A stretch of 6,676 nt of DNA from CF-113 sp035308345 (GCA_035308345.1 DATGGW010000479.1:1-6676); one strand, 5' to 3'; positions 1 through 5,624 are shown, numbered from the stretch's first letter. Numbers and translations: made by a program. Notes: a model not told the origin generated them from the letters alone.

Positions 1-115
1 GCCCAACGTCGCCTCGCAGCGCCGCTGAGCTCCCCTTGATCGTGAGCGATCCAGGCCAGATGATGCCTCAAGCACCACCTGGCATGTTCGCAGATGTTTC
101 TAAATCTCAGAATTG

Positions 116-154
116 ACAGAAACTGTGCGCTTGTCCAGTCACCACAGTTGCTGT
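116..154. repeat. Imperfect inverted repeat, 12-base arms
   Basis: ACAGAAACTGTG (116-127) and CACAGTTGCTGT (143-154) are complementary at 11 of 12 positions around a 15-base loop. On the plus strand the left arm begins at the last base of the TGA that ends a 37-codon frame open to the left edge, and the right arm is followed by a pyrimidine-rich stretch. It could therefore be a terminator for a plus-strand gene outside the window. On the minus strand it would be a hairpin in the transcript from the promoter at 363-391. There is no clean T-run. Confidence 0.4.
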
Positions 155-340
155 TCTGCTTCCACTTTTCAATTGTCAAGGTACACCTTAGAGCAAGCTA
201 GTCGCTCGTGCGTTATCGCTTTAGAGACAGTGATGGAACGCCAGGAGCCTTATCCCTTCAGCAGGGACAAGAGAAGCCTGGGTTCGTAAAATTCTTGGGA
301 GAAAACCTTTTTAGTGGTTTGCTTACCAGAAGTTGCTCTC

Positions 341-354
341 TGTCGCTTTCGACA
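341..354 (-). promoter_or_regulatory. Hairpin at the predicted transcript start
   Basis: TGTCG (341-345) and CGACA (350-354) form a perfect 5-bp stem with a 4-base loop. The transcription start predicted from the promoter at 363-391 is near 356-357, so the hairpin would occupy the first bases of the RNA. It could stabilise a 5' end or be a DNA operator over the start site. The fold is short, so its role is inferred only from position. Confidence 0.35.
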
Positions 355-362
355 ACAACGGT

Positions 363-391
363 ATTATGCCACAGCCTTAATGGCTTGTCAA
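363..391 (-). promoter_or_regulatory. Strong sigma-70-type promoter reading off the left edge
   Basis: On the minus strand TTGACA (plus 386-391) is followed after exactly 17 bases by CATAAT (plus 363-368). The -35 is a perfect match and the -10 matches at five of six positions. Directly upstream (395-445) is an AT-rich tract like an UP element. Transcription would start near 356-357 and run left. No convincing coding start follows, which would suit an rRNA, tRNA or other stable-RNA operon outside the window. It lies 52 bases beyond the stop of the secreted glycosidase-like gene, so that gene is not its target. Confidence 0.55.
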
Positions 392-394
392 GAG

Positions 395-435
395 ATTTTG
401 GGGGAATTTTTCCAAAATTGTAAATATCCAAAATT
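395..435. repeat. AT-rich inverted and direct repeats
   Basis: ATTTTGG (395-401) and CCAAAAT (412-418) are a perfect 7-base inverted repeat around a 10-base loop. TCCAAAATT also occurs twice in direct orientation, at 411-419 and 427-435, 16 bases apart. The block lies between the stop of the glycosidase-like gene and the -35 box at 386-391. It could be a weak terminator for that gene, an UP element for the next promoter, or both. Confidence 0.4.
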
Positions 436-442
436 ATATCTT

Positions 443-1681
443 TTAACTTGTCAATATCGCCAGGTAATTGGATGGCAGCGAGCAGCCCTGGTAGAGTTTT
501 GCCAGGAGTTGCTCCTGGTTGATAACATTGACCTGCCCACTAGAACACTGCATGTTCAGAACGCGCGCGCCCATGGCGAGATCCTGGCGAATGGGTTTGG
601 GATGACCAGATATATCGAGGAGGCCGATAGGCCAGTAGACTCCATCCAGGTGAAAATCACGATCGCTGAAGAAGAAGAAAGGCACTTTGTAACGCATAGT
701 CGTCTGCGCATCGCTGATGAGCGTCAGGATATGCGAGACTGCTACCTGATAAGAGCTATACTGATCAATCCCGCAGCCCTTGAAGCAGCCAGTGCCTTCG
801 ACAACCCAGAGATGTTTCCCCAGATCGCCGTTATTCAAATTGACACCGAACTGCTGCGCCCAGAAAGCAAATAGCGCATAGAGGTTGTTGATATACTGGC
901 TGGGATAGCCGTTATGCCAGCTATCGATCATACCAACGATCTGAGCGCGCCAGGACCAGTTGCCGCCTGGATGGACCTGAGTATTCATGGCAGTTTGCAC
1001 CTGGTTCAGGTAGTTCAACTGGTAGTACAACGGACTATTATCTCCGCCGACAACCTGGGGATCGAGTGCGCCCATAATGACGGGAGTATTAGGTTGCACT
1101 GCGTGGACGGCACGCACGCACATGTCGAAGAAGCGAGCAAAATCTGCCGGGGCAACATAAGTGGTCAGAGCATTCTGCTTCATCTCTTCATTGCCACATT
1201 GTACCGCGTCGGCTCCGCCCTGCGCGATATCGGCAAAAAGCTGCGGGTCAAGCAAGCGCGGGCCGGAACTGGCGGGCTGGCACACTATCAGCAGAACATG
1301 CAAACCCAGGTTGTGATAGTTATACATAGTCGTGCGCAATTGCTCACCGGTCAAATTGCCAAAGCCGCAAGTTGGATAATTCAGGCGTATCCAGTCAATA
1401 CCCGCGAAATACTGTCCTGGACTGGAATCGATTCCCAGCACACTGGCCGGATTGACCGGGGGAAGAGGTGTTGGCGTAGGCGAGCTTGCGATAGGGGTTT
1501 GAGTAGGTGCAGAGGTAGGGCCAGTTGGTACTACCGTCGCGGAAAGCTGATTTTTAGATGCACTGGTTTGCCTGGAGGGAACGGCTAAATGATAGGCTAT
1601 AGTGACTACAACCAGGCTGACCACGAGCACGAGAACGCCGAGTAGTATAAATTTTCTGACCAGTGAATTTCGGGGCAGCAT
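443..1681 (-). CDS. Membrane-anchored glycoside hydrolase-like TIM-barrel protein
   Basis: This 412-residue protein has a basic N-terminus and one hydrophobic segment (about 11-32), then a Pro/Thr/Ser-rich linker (about 48-78). It is probably held outside the membrane by an uncleaved anchor. The rest reads as a clan GH-A (beta/alpha)8 barrel. DWIRL (96-100) suits strand 1 and VLLIV (129-133) strand 2. GNEE (163-166) suits strand 4, with E165 as acid/base. DSWHNGYP (253-260) suits strand 6, LWVVEG (291-296) strand 7 with E295 as nucleophile, and FFFFSD (335-340) strand 8. GLLDISGHPKPI (353-364) is the usual ending of such enzymes. Eight cysteines (105, 134, 162, 188, 299, 303, 379, 400) suggest disulfides. 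The ATG is preceded by GAGGAG at 1687-1692, five bases away. The substrate is unknown. It could also be a carbohydrate-binding protein that has lost activity. Confidence 0.85.
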   Translation of the reverse strand: MLPRNSLVRKFILLGVLVLVVSLVVVTIAYHLAVPSRQTSASKNQLSATVVPTGPTSAPTQTPIASSPTPTPLPPVNPASVLGIDSSPGQYFAGIDWIRLNYPTCGFGNLTGEQLRTTMYNYHNLGLHVLLIVCQPASSGPRLLDPQLFADIAQGGADAVQCGNEEMKQNALTTYVAPADFARFFDMCVRAVHAVQPNTPVIMGALDPQVVGGDNSPLYYQLNYLNQVQTAMNTQVHPGGNWSWRAQIVGMIDSWHNGYPSQYINNLYALFAFWAQQFGVNLNNGDLGKHLWVVEGTGCFKGCGIDQYSSYQVAVSHILTLISDAQTTMRYKVPFFFFSDRDFHLDGVYWPIGLLDISGHPKPIRQDLAMGARVLNMQCSSGQVNVINQEQLLAKLYQGCSLPSNYLAILTS

Positions 1682-1717
1682 AACGTCTCCTCAGATGTTT
1701 TAATTGTTTCCTATTCC

Positions 1718-1723
1718 ATTATA
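1718..1723 (-). promoter_or_regulatory. Candidate -10 box for the glycosidase-like gene
   Basis: A perfect TATAAT lies on the minus strand in the 89-base gap after mnmE. It predicts a start near 1711 and a leader of about 30 bases that contains the GAGGAG site. At 17 bases spacing the -35 position reads CGAAAT, a poor match, so the promoter may be weak or need an activator. I see no clear terminator after mnmE, so read-through could also supply this gene. Confidence 0.45.
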
Positions 1724-1770
1724 CTACCGCTCTTAATCGAATTTCGTATAGATTTCGCCAGGGCCAGTTC

Positions 1771-3234
1771 CTATTTGCCGATACAAAATTCGCTGAAGAT
1801 TCTTTCCAGCAAATCGTCACTGGCCGTTTCGCCGGTGACTTCACCCAGGGCATGATAGGCGGCACGTAGATCAATCGAGACAAAATCCAGAGGCAATCCT
1901 TCCAGTAATGGAATAAGTGAAGCCCGAATGTGTTCTGATGCGCGGCGCAGGCTTTCCTGGTGACGCGCGCTGGTAACGAGCGCACCCTCACTTTGCAAGG
2001 TTTTCCCGGCCAGCGCCAATTCTGCGATGCACCCCTCCAATTCCGCAAGACCCGCGCCCGTCAGCATCGATGTATATATCAACGGCGCATCCGGCCACAT
2101 TTGCCTGAGTTGATCAAACTCCATGAGTTGGCGACAATCCGATTTATTGATAATGACAACGACGGGTCGCCTCCCATTGCCAGTCTCTTGCAACTCCATT
2201 TCCGGGCGTTGACCATCCCGCTCATCGTGGCCTCCAAAGCCCATGGTCCATAATTCCTCCGAAACATGGCTATCCTGGACGGTCAATGGTTCCGAGCCAT
2301 CAAAAACGAGCAGGATCAGGTCAGCGCTTTGGGCGGCGGCGCGACTTCGCTCGACACCGACCTGCTCCACCGGGTCGCTGGTCGGCGTAATACCAGCAGT
2401 ATCGATAAGATGCAAGGGGATACCGCGTACATTGGCTACTTCCTCAACCGTGTCGCGGGTGGTGCCGGCGATGGGAGTTACAATGGCCCGCTCGGAGCGC
2501 AGCAAGGCATTAAGCAGGCTGGATTTGCCTACATTGGGACGCCCGATGATGGCGGTGCGCAATCCCTGACGATAGAGTCGACCTTGCTCGGAACCGGCCA
2601 GCAATGCATCGACTTGCTGCTGCGTCTCCAGCAACAACGAGTATAATTCGCCGGGCCGCGGGGTAGGCACGTCCTCTTCGGGAAAGTCGATGCTGGCCTC
2701 AATGCGCGCAATTACGCCGAGCAGGGCATGCCTGGCTTGTTGCACCTGCTGCGAGATACGCCCGCGCAGCTGCTGCATGGCGAGTCGCTGCCCGATTTCC
2801 GTCTGCGCGCTAATCAGGTCCATCACTGCCTCAGCCTGGGCGAGATCAAGTCGCCCGTTCAGAAAGGCGCGCATGGTGAACTCACCAGGATTTGCCATAC
2901 GGGCGCCCTGCGCCAGCGCCAGGCGCAATATACGCTGCAAGACGAGCGGGCCTCCATGCCCCTGAATCTCGACCACATCCTCGCGTGTATAGGTGTGCGG
3001 CGCGCGCATAAAGGCGACCAGCGTTTCGTCCAGTATTTCCTGTGTGCCGGGCGCAACGACATGTCCATAGGTCAGTAGATGTGACGGCGGCGGTTCACTA
3101 CTTCCGCCGGGCTGCCGAAAGAGCGGCAAGACCAGGGAAAAGGCGTCAGGGCCGCTGACTCGCACCACGCCAATGCCACCATAACCAGGCGGCGTGGCTA
3201 TCGCGGCAATTGTGTCGTTTGTGATGTTCTGCAT
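1771..3234 (-). CDS. mnmE: tRNA uridine-5-carboxymethylaminomethyl modification GTPase MnmE
   Basis: MnmE (TrmE), with MnmG, installs the carboxymethylaminomethyl group on C5 of wobble uridine 34 in certain tRNAs, using GTP, a folate one-carbon unit and FAD. The 487 residues show the whole family layout. The N-terminal folate-binding domain opens with DTIAAIATPPGYGGIGVVRV and holds the GEFTMRAFLNGRLDLAQAEAV block (117-137). The G domain has GRPNVGKSS (231-239), GTTRD (257-261), DTAG (278-281) and NKSD (363-366). The C-terminus is FCIGK, with the conserved Cys at 484. About 25 extra residues (roughly 331-355) sit between the third and fourth G motifs, which helps explain a length above the usual 450-460. 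I chose the ATG at 3234 because family similarity begins there and the promoter lies just upstream. A longer TTG start at 3285 would fall upstream of that promoter. Confidence 0.97.
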   Translation of the reverse strand: MQNITNDTIAAIATPPGYGGIGVVRVSGPDAFSLVLPLFRQPGGSSEPPPSHLLTYGHVVAPGTQEILDETLVAFMRAPHTYTREDVVEIQGHGGPLVLQRILRLALAQGARMANPGEFTMRAFLNGRLDLAQAEAVMDLISAQTEIGQRLAMQQLRGRISQQVQQARHALLGVIARIEASIDFPEEDVPTPRPGELYSLLLETQQQVDALLAGSEQGRLYRQGLRTAIIGRPNVGKSSLLNALLRSERAIVTPIAGTTRDTVEEVANVRGIPLHLIDTAGITPTSDPVEQVGVERSRAAAQSADLILLVFDGSEPLTVQDSHVSEELWTMGFGGHDERDGQRPEMELQETGNGRRPVVVIINKSDCRQLMEFDQLRQMWPDAPLIYTSMLTGAGLAELEGCIAELALAGKTLQSEGALVTSARHQESLRRASEHIRASLIPLLEGLPLDFVSIDLRAAYHALGEVTGETASDDLLERIFSEFCIGK

Positions 3235-3240
3235 AGGCGC

Positions 3241-3269
3241 ATTATATCGGAGTAGATGCGATGTGGCAA
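3241..3269 (-). promoter_or_regulatory. mnmE promoter giving a leaderless transcript
   Basis: On the minus strand TTGCCA (plus 3264-3269) is followed after exactly 17 bases by a perfect TATAAT (plus 3241-3246). Only six bases (3235-3240) then separate it from the mnmE ATG at 3232-3234. Initiation at the usual distance would place the first transcribed base on or next to the A of the ATG. There is also no Shine-Dalgarno sequence. Together these point to a leaderless mRNA. The -35 box begins nine bases after the fdhD stop codon, so mnmE has its own promoter within an otherwise co-directional run. Confidence 0.75.
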
Positions 3270-3277
3270 GCGTTTGG

Positions 3278-4138
3278 CTACACAATGCGTTCAGGATGGG
3301 TGTATACGTTCATAGCATGGTCGCGCAGGAAACCAATCAGGGTGATGCCGCCATCATTGGCGAGCTCGACGGCCAGGCTGGAAGGGGCGGAAATGGCCGC
3401 GATGCAGGGGATGCGGGCCAGCAGGGCCTTCTGGATGATCTCGAATGAGGTGCGCCCGCTGACCAGTAATATGTGATGGGTGTAGGGGAGTGTGTGATGC
3501 AGCAGCCCGTGTCCAATTAGCTTATCGACGGCGTTGTGGCGGCCAACATCCTCGCGCAGCAAGCAGAGTTCTCCGTCAGCTGCAAACAGACCGGCAGCGT
3601 GCAAGCCGCCCGTGTGCGAAAACACGTCCTGCTGCGCGCGCAATTGCGCCGTGAGATTGTAGATAGTGGAGGAGGAGATACGCGCATCACCTATGGTCAG
3701 AGGGGGAACATTGCACATCAGGTCGGCGATGCTATTTTTTCCGCACAGCCCGCAACTGGCGGAGACGGCAAAATGCCGCTGGAAAGCCGGAGCATCAGAA
3801 GCGTTAGCGGCGCTGGCAAGGGACGAGGACAGCGTTACATCGACAACATTTGCCAGAGGCAGACCATCAGCATCAACCGCATCCTCGATAGACAGCACGT
3901 CATCCGGGGTCTTGATGATGCCTTCGGTAAAGAGAAAGCCGCAGGCCAGTTCGTGATCGTGGCCGGGCGTGCGCATGATAACCGCCAGGCTGCGCCGGTC
4001 GAGGCGAATCTCAAGGGGTTCCTCAACGGTCAGTTGTTCTTCACGCTGCCGAGGCTCATTATCCTGCCAGTGGATGACCGGCAGTTGCATAACACGCTCT
4101 GGATCGAGCGGCGAACGCCAGAAGCCTGAGGCTGTCAT
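3278..4138 (-). CDS. fdhD: Formate dehydrogenase accessory sulfurtransferase FdhD
   Basis: FdhD passes sulfur from a cysteine desulfurase to the bis-molybdopterin guanine dinucleotide cofactor, a step formate dehydrogenase needs for activity. The 286 residues carry the family hallmarks. SCGLCGK (128-134) holds the paired cysteines C129 and C132 of the mobile loop. TGGLHAA (176-182) and REDVGRHNAVDKLIG (195-209) follow, then SGRTSFEIIQKA (227-238), APSSLAVELA (251-260) and the closing TLIGFLRD...MNVYTH (266-281). Length is normal. The start ATG overlaps the stop of the upstream small gene as ATGA, which suggests translational coupling, and a GAGGAAG lies a little upstream inside that gene. No formate dehydrogenase subunit or other molybdenum-cofactor gene is in the window, so the target enzyme is encoded elsewhere. 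Confidence 0.97.
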   Translation of the reverse strand: MTASGFWRSPLDPERVMQLPVIHWQDNEPRQREEQLTVEEPLEIRLDRRSLAVIMRTPGHDHELACGFLFTEGIIKTPDDVLSIEDAVDADGLPLANVVDVTLSSSLASAANASDAPAFQRHFAVSASCGLCGKNSIADLMCNVPPLTIGDARISSSTIYNLTAQLRAQQDVFSHTGGLHAAGLFAADGELCLLREDVGRHNAVDKLIGHGLLHHTLPYTHHILLVSGRTSFEIIQKALLARIPCIAAISAPSSLAVELANDGGITLIGFLRDHAMNVYTHPERIV

Positions 4139-4404
4139 CTGGAATATCTTCCTCGCTGCTCATAGGCCGGGAGAGATTGTGTGCTGGCGCTGCGTATGGA
4201 TGCCAGCGGCACACTCTGGCGTTTGAAGTAGTACTTGCAGACTCCAGGTCGCACAGGGTCGGGCGGCTCGACGGCTACCAGCCCCCATCCCTCCTGCTCT
4301 AACCAGTCCCATGCCTCGTATTCTTCGTCAAAATCGCGCACAACGTCACCGGCGATAGTAAAAACCATAGTACCCAGTAAGTAGCGATGTTCCCAGCGAA
4401 CCAT
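4135..4404 (-). CDS. Small DUF4177-like protein coupled to fdhD
   Basis: This is an 89-residue soluble acidic-aromatic protein. Residues 1-63 resemble the DUF4177 pattern: an opening WEHRY (4-8), a helix with LEQEGWGLVAVEP (35-47) and a closing YYFKR (58-62). These would be the strand-helix-strand elements of that small fold, whose function is not established. The tail (64-89) looks disordered. Its TGA overlaps the fdhD ATG, so the two are almost certainly co-translated, and the promoter at 4444-4472 serves both. An AAAGGA lies nine bases before the ATG. A link to FdhD or molybdoenzyme maturation is suggested only by this arrangement. The family match is from memory of the pattern and is moderate. 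Confidence 0.75.
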   Translation of the reverse strand: MVRWEHRYLLGTMVFTIAGDVVRDFDEEYEAWDWLEQEGWGLVAVEPPDPVRPGVCKYYFKRQSVPLASIRSASTQSLPAYEQRGRYSR

Positions 4405-4419
4405 CGTGTCCTATCCTTT

Positions 4420-4436
4420 CAGGGTATGTCACCCTG
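4420..4436 (-). repeat. Perfect 6-base inverted repeat at the transcript start
   Basis: CAGGGT (4420-4425) and ACCCTG (4431-4436) are perfectly complementary around a 5-base loop. The start predicted from the promoter at 4444-4472 is near 4437, so this would be a hairpin at the very 5' end of the DUF4177-fdhD message, or a DNA operator over the start site. It ends 15 bases before the start codon and leaves the AAAGGA site just free. Confidence 0.4.
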
Positions 4437-4462
4437 TATGATTATTGTATCTCACCTTGTAT
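4429..4462 (-). repeat. Two 11-base direct repeats around the -10 box
   Basis: On the minus strand ATACAAGGTGA (plus 4452-4462) recurs as ATACAGGGTGA (plus 4429-4439), ten of eleven bases identical and 23 bases apart. The first copy lies in the spacer between -35 and -10, and the second overlaps the predicted transcription start. Two sites spaced about two helical turns apart and bracketing the -10 box look like operators for a repressor or spacer-binding regulator. No regulator gene is in the window. Confidence 0.45.
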
Positions 4463-4472
4463 TTATTGGCAA
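4444..4472 (-). promoter_or_regulatory. Promoter of the DUF4177-fdhD unit
   Basis: On the minus strand TTGCCA (plus 4467-4472) is followed after exactly 17 bases by TACAAT (plus 4444-4449). The predicted start is near 4437, giving a leader of about 33 bases. The -35 hexamer and spacing are the same as in the mnmE promoter. Direct repeats overlap the promoter. Confidence 0.65.
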
Positions 4473-4525
4473 AGGTTTACGCTCCTACGGGGAATCAACG
4501 TGAATTAGTGGAAATGTAGGGGTTC

Positions 4526-5383
4526 TTACTCCAACCAGCTCAGATTATGGCTCTCGTCCTTTGCTCCGATGACATTAAGAAAAATATCCTCCAGCGTCGC
4601 ATCTTTATTCTCACCGCTCGCCTTTTCTCTCAATTCTGCGAGCGAACCCTCGGCCACGAGAACACCATCATTAATTATGCCAACCTTAGTAGAAAGGCGC
4701 TGCACTACTTCCAGGATATGAGAGGAAAAGAACACAGTTGTACCATGCCGTGTAGCATCTTGCAGGATATCACGTATTACACGAGAGCTAACGGGGTCTA
4801 TGCCCTCAAATGGTTCATCAAGGAAAAGCACCTGTGGACGATGGATTAATGCAGCAGCAAGGGCAATCTTCTTACGCATACCTACAGAGTAGTCAATTAC
4901 AAGCTTATCAGCATCATCACTAAGTGTTAATACGTGCAGCAATTCCTCTGTGCGATTTTGAATATCTTTTTCCGGTACTCCGTACATATGTCCGGCAAAT
5001 TTAACAAGCTCTCTTCCATTAAGCCTCTCATAGAGGTTTAAGTATTCCGGCAACACCCCCATTAAAGCGCGCGCCTGCAATGGATCTCGCCAAACATCAA
5101 CATCACAAATACAGGCCGTTCCAGTGGTCGGGCGCAATTGACCTGTTAGCATTTTTATTGTGGTCGATTTTCCTGCTCCGTTAGGGCCAAGAAAACCGTA
5201 GAACTCGCCACGCTTCACCGATAAATTGAGATTATTAACTGCTGTCTTTTGTCCAAACACGCGCAGCAAATCACGAGTTACAATCGCTGGCGACGGCTGC
5301 GCATCCTGTGCCTGCAGCGGGAGAGGCTGCTGCATGAGGTTGGCAGGCGGAGATTGAAATGGATTTTCATGTTGCATCGACAT
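4526..5383 (-). CDS. ABC transporter ATP-binding protein
   Basis: This is a 285-residue nucleotide-binding subunit of an ABC-type transporter, which would power a membrane permease by ATP hydrolysis at the inner membrane face. The fold begins near residue 34. Walker A is GPNGAGKST (66-74). The Q-loop region reads LPEYLNLYERLNG, with Glu where Gln is usual. The signature is YSVGMRKK (165-172), a variant of LSGGQ common in the multidrug/ABC-2 export type. Walker B is VLFLDEP (185-191) and the switch His is H222. Residues 1-33 are an unusual Gln/Pro-rich extension. I chose the ATG at 5383: GAGGGA at 5394-5399 is ten bases away, and the longer start at 5452 lies inside the candidate -10 box. No permease is adjacent on either side, so the partner is unknown. 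Confidence 0.9.
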   Translation of the reverse strand: MSMQHENPFQSPPANLMQQPLPLQAQDAQPSPAIVTRDLLRVFGQKTAVNNLNLSVKRGEFYGFLGPNGAGKSTTIKMLTGQLRPTTGTACICDVDVWRDPLQARALMGVLPEYLNLYERLNGRELVKFAGHMYGVPEKDIQNRTEELLHVLTLSDDADKLVIDYSVGMRKKIALAAALIHRPQVLFLDEPFEGIDPVSSRVIRDILQDATRHGTTVFFSSHILEVVQRLSTKVGIINDGVLVAEGSLAELREKASGENKDATLEDIFLNVIGAKDESHNLSWLE

Positions 5384-5447
5384 ATATTTTTGTTCCCTCA
5401 CTTCCTTCACACGCTTATTGTACCATATATAGCTAATTGCAATAGGA

Positions 5448-5477
5448 AGCATAGCATTAACGAACCAGGTCTGTCAA
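5448..5477 (-). promoter_or_regulatory. Candidate promoter of the ABC ATPase gene
   Basis: On the minus strand a perfect TTGACA (plus 5472-5477) is followed after 18 bases by TATGCT (plus 5448-5453), predicting a start near 5441 and a leader of about 58 bases. A second possible -10, TACAAT (plus 5417-5422), lacks a good -35 box. Either would exclude an ATG at 5452 as the translation start. Confidence 0.45.
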
Positions 5478-5524
5478 GTTAGATGAACGGGGAGGGTGCG
5501 CCGGATATAAAAATTGCGCGTTTA

Positions 5525-5545
5525 CATCACGGAATAAAGGTGATG
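5525..5545. repeat. Short inverted repeat CATCAC/GTGATG
   Basis: CATCAC (5525-5530) and GTGATG (5540-5545) are perfectly complementary around a 9-base loop, in the gap between the small membrane protein gene and the ABC gene promoter. There is no adjoining T-run. It may be a weak operator or chance. Confidence 0.2.
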
Positions 5546-5604
5546 AAATGGCGGTCTGATGAACATTGACAACCGAAATGGGGCATGAAGAGAAATCTCC
5601 GTAG

Positions 5605-5624
5605 GGGCGACCGCATGGTCGCCC
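5605..5624 (-). repeat. REP-like GC-rich palindrome after the small membrane gene
   Basis: GGGCGACC (5605-5612) and GGTCGCCC (5617-5624) form a perfect 8-bp stem closed by GCAT. The palindrome starts six bases after the TAG of the membrane protein gene in the direction of transcription. It lacks the U-run of an intrinsic terminator. It matches the type of GTAGGGGCGACC palindrome that I recall as dispersed between genes in Chloroflexota and related genomes, so it is probably a REP-like element that may also protect the 3' end of the message. Confidence 0.6.

Larger units (their letters stand above)
1..442. other. Left flank without a recognisable gene
   Basis: This stretch of 442 bases contains no gene I can name. 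On the plus strand a frame is open from the left edge to a TGA at 114-116 (37 codons). On the minus strand a frame is open from about 197 to the left edge (65 codons). Neither translation matches a family I know. The notable content is regulatory: a minus-strand promoter at 363-391, a hairpin at 341-354, an inverted repeat at 116-154 and an AT-rich block at 395-445. No tRNA or conserved rRNA stretch is visible. It may be the leader of an operon whose body lies to the left. Confidence 0.6.

Noticed and set aside
174..179. A second minus-strand TTGACA as another promoter
   Set aside because: At 17 bases spacing the -10 position reads GAACAG, which is too far from consensus.
184..195. A boxA antitermination signal (TGCTCTAAGGTG on the minus strand)
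   Set aside because: Only the first six bases match the boxA consensus well. It would fit a leader of an rRNA operon but is too weak to call alone.
314..874. A 186-codon plus-strand open frame at the left of the window
   Set aside because: Most of it is antisense to the glycosidase-like gene, whose translation shows clear family features; this frame shows none and has no ribosome-binding site.
914..1588. A 224-codon plus-strand open frame
   Set aside because: It lies wholly antisense to the glycosidase-like gene and its translation resembles no protein.
3232..3285. A longer mnmE beginning with TTG at 3285
   Set aside because: The extra 17 residues lie outside the family, the start would overlap fdhD, and it lies upstream of the mnmE promoter.
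4482..4522. CTCCTAC/GTAGGGG as a terminator after the ABC gene
   Set aside because: On the transcribed strand the stem has a mismatch, the loop is 27 bases long and no T-run follows.
5381..5452. A longer ABC ATPase beginning at the ATG at 5452
   Set aside because: That ATG falls inside the candidate -10 box and has no ribosome-binding site, whereas the ATG at 5383 has GAGGGA upstream.
5566..5571. A plus-strand TTGACA as a promoter
   Set aside because: No -10 box lies at a usable distance and no plus-strand gene follows.
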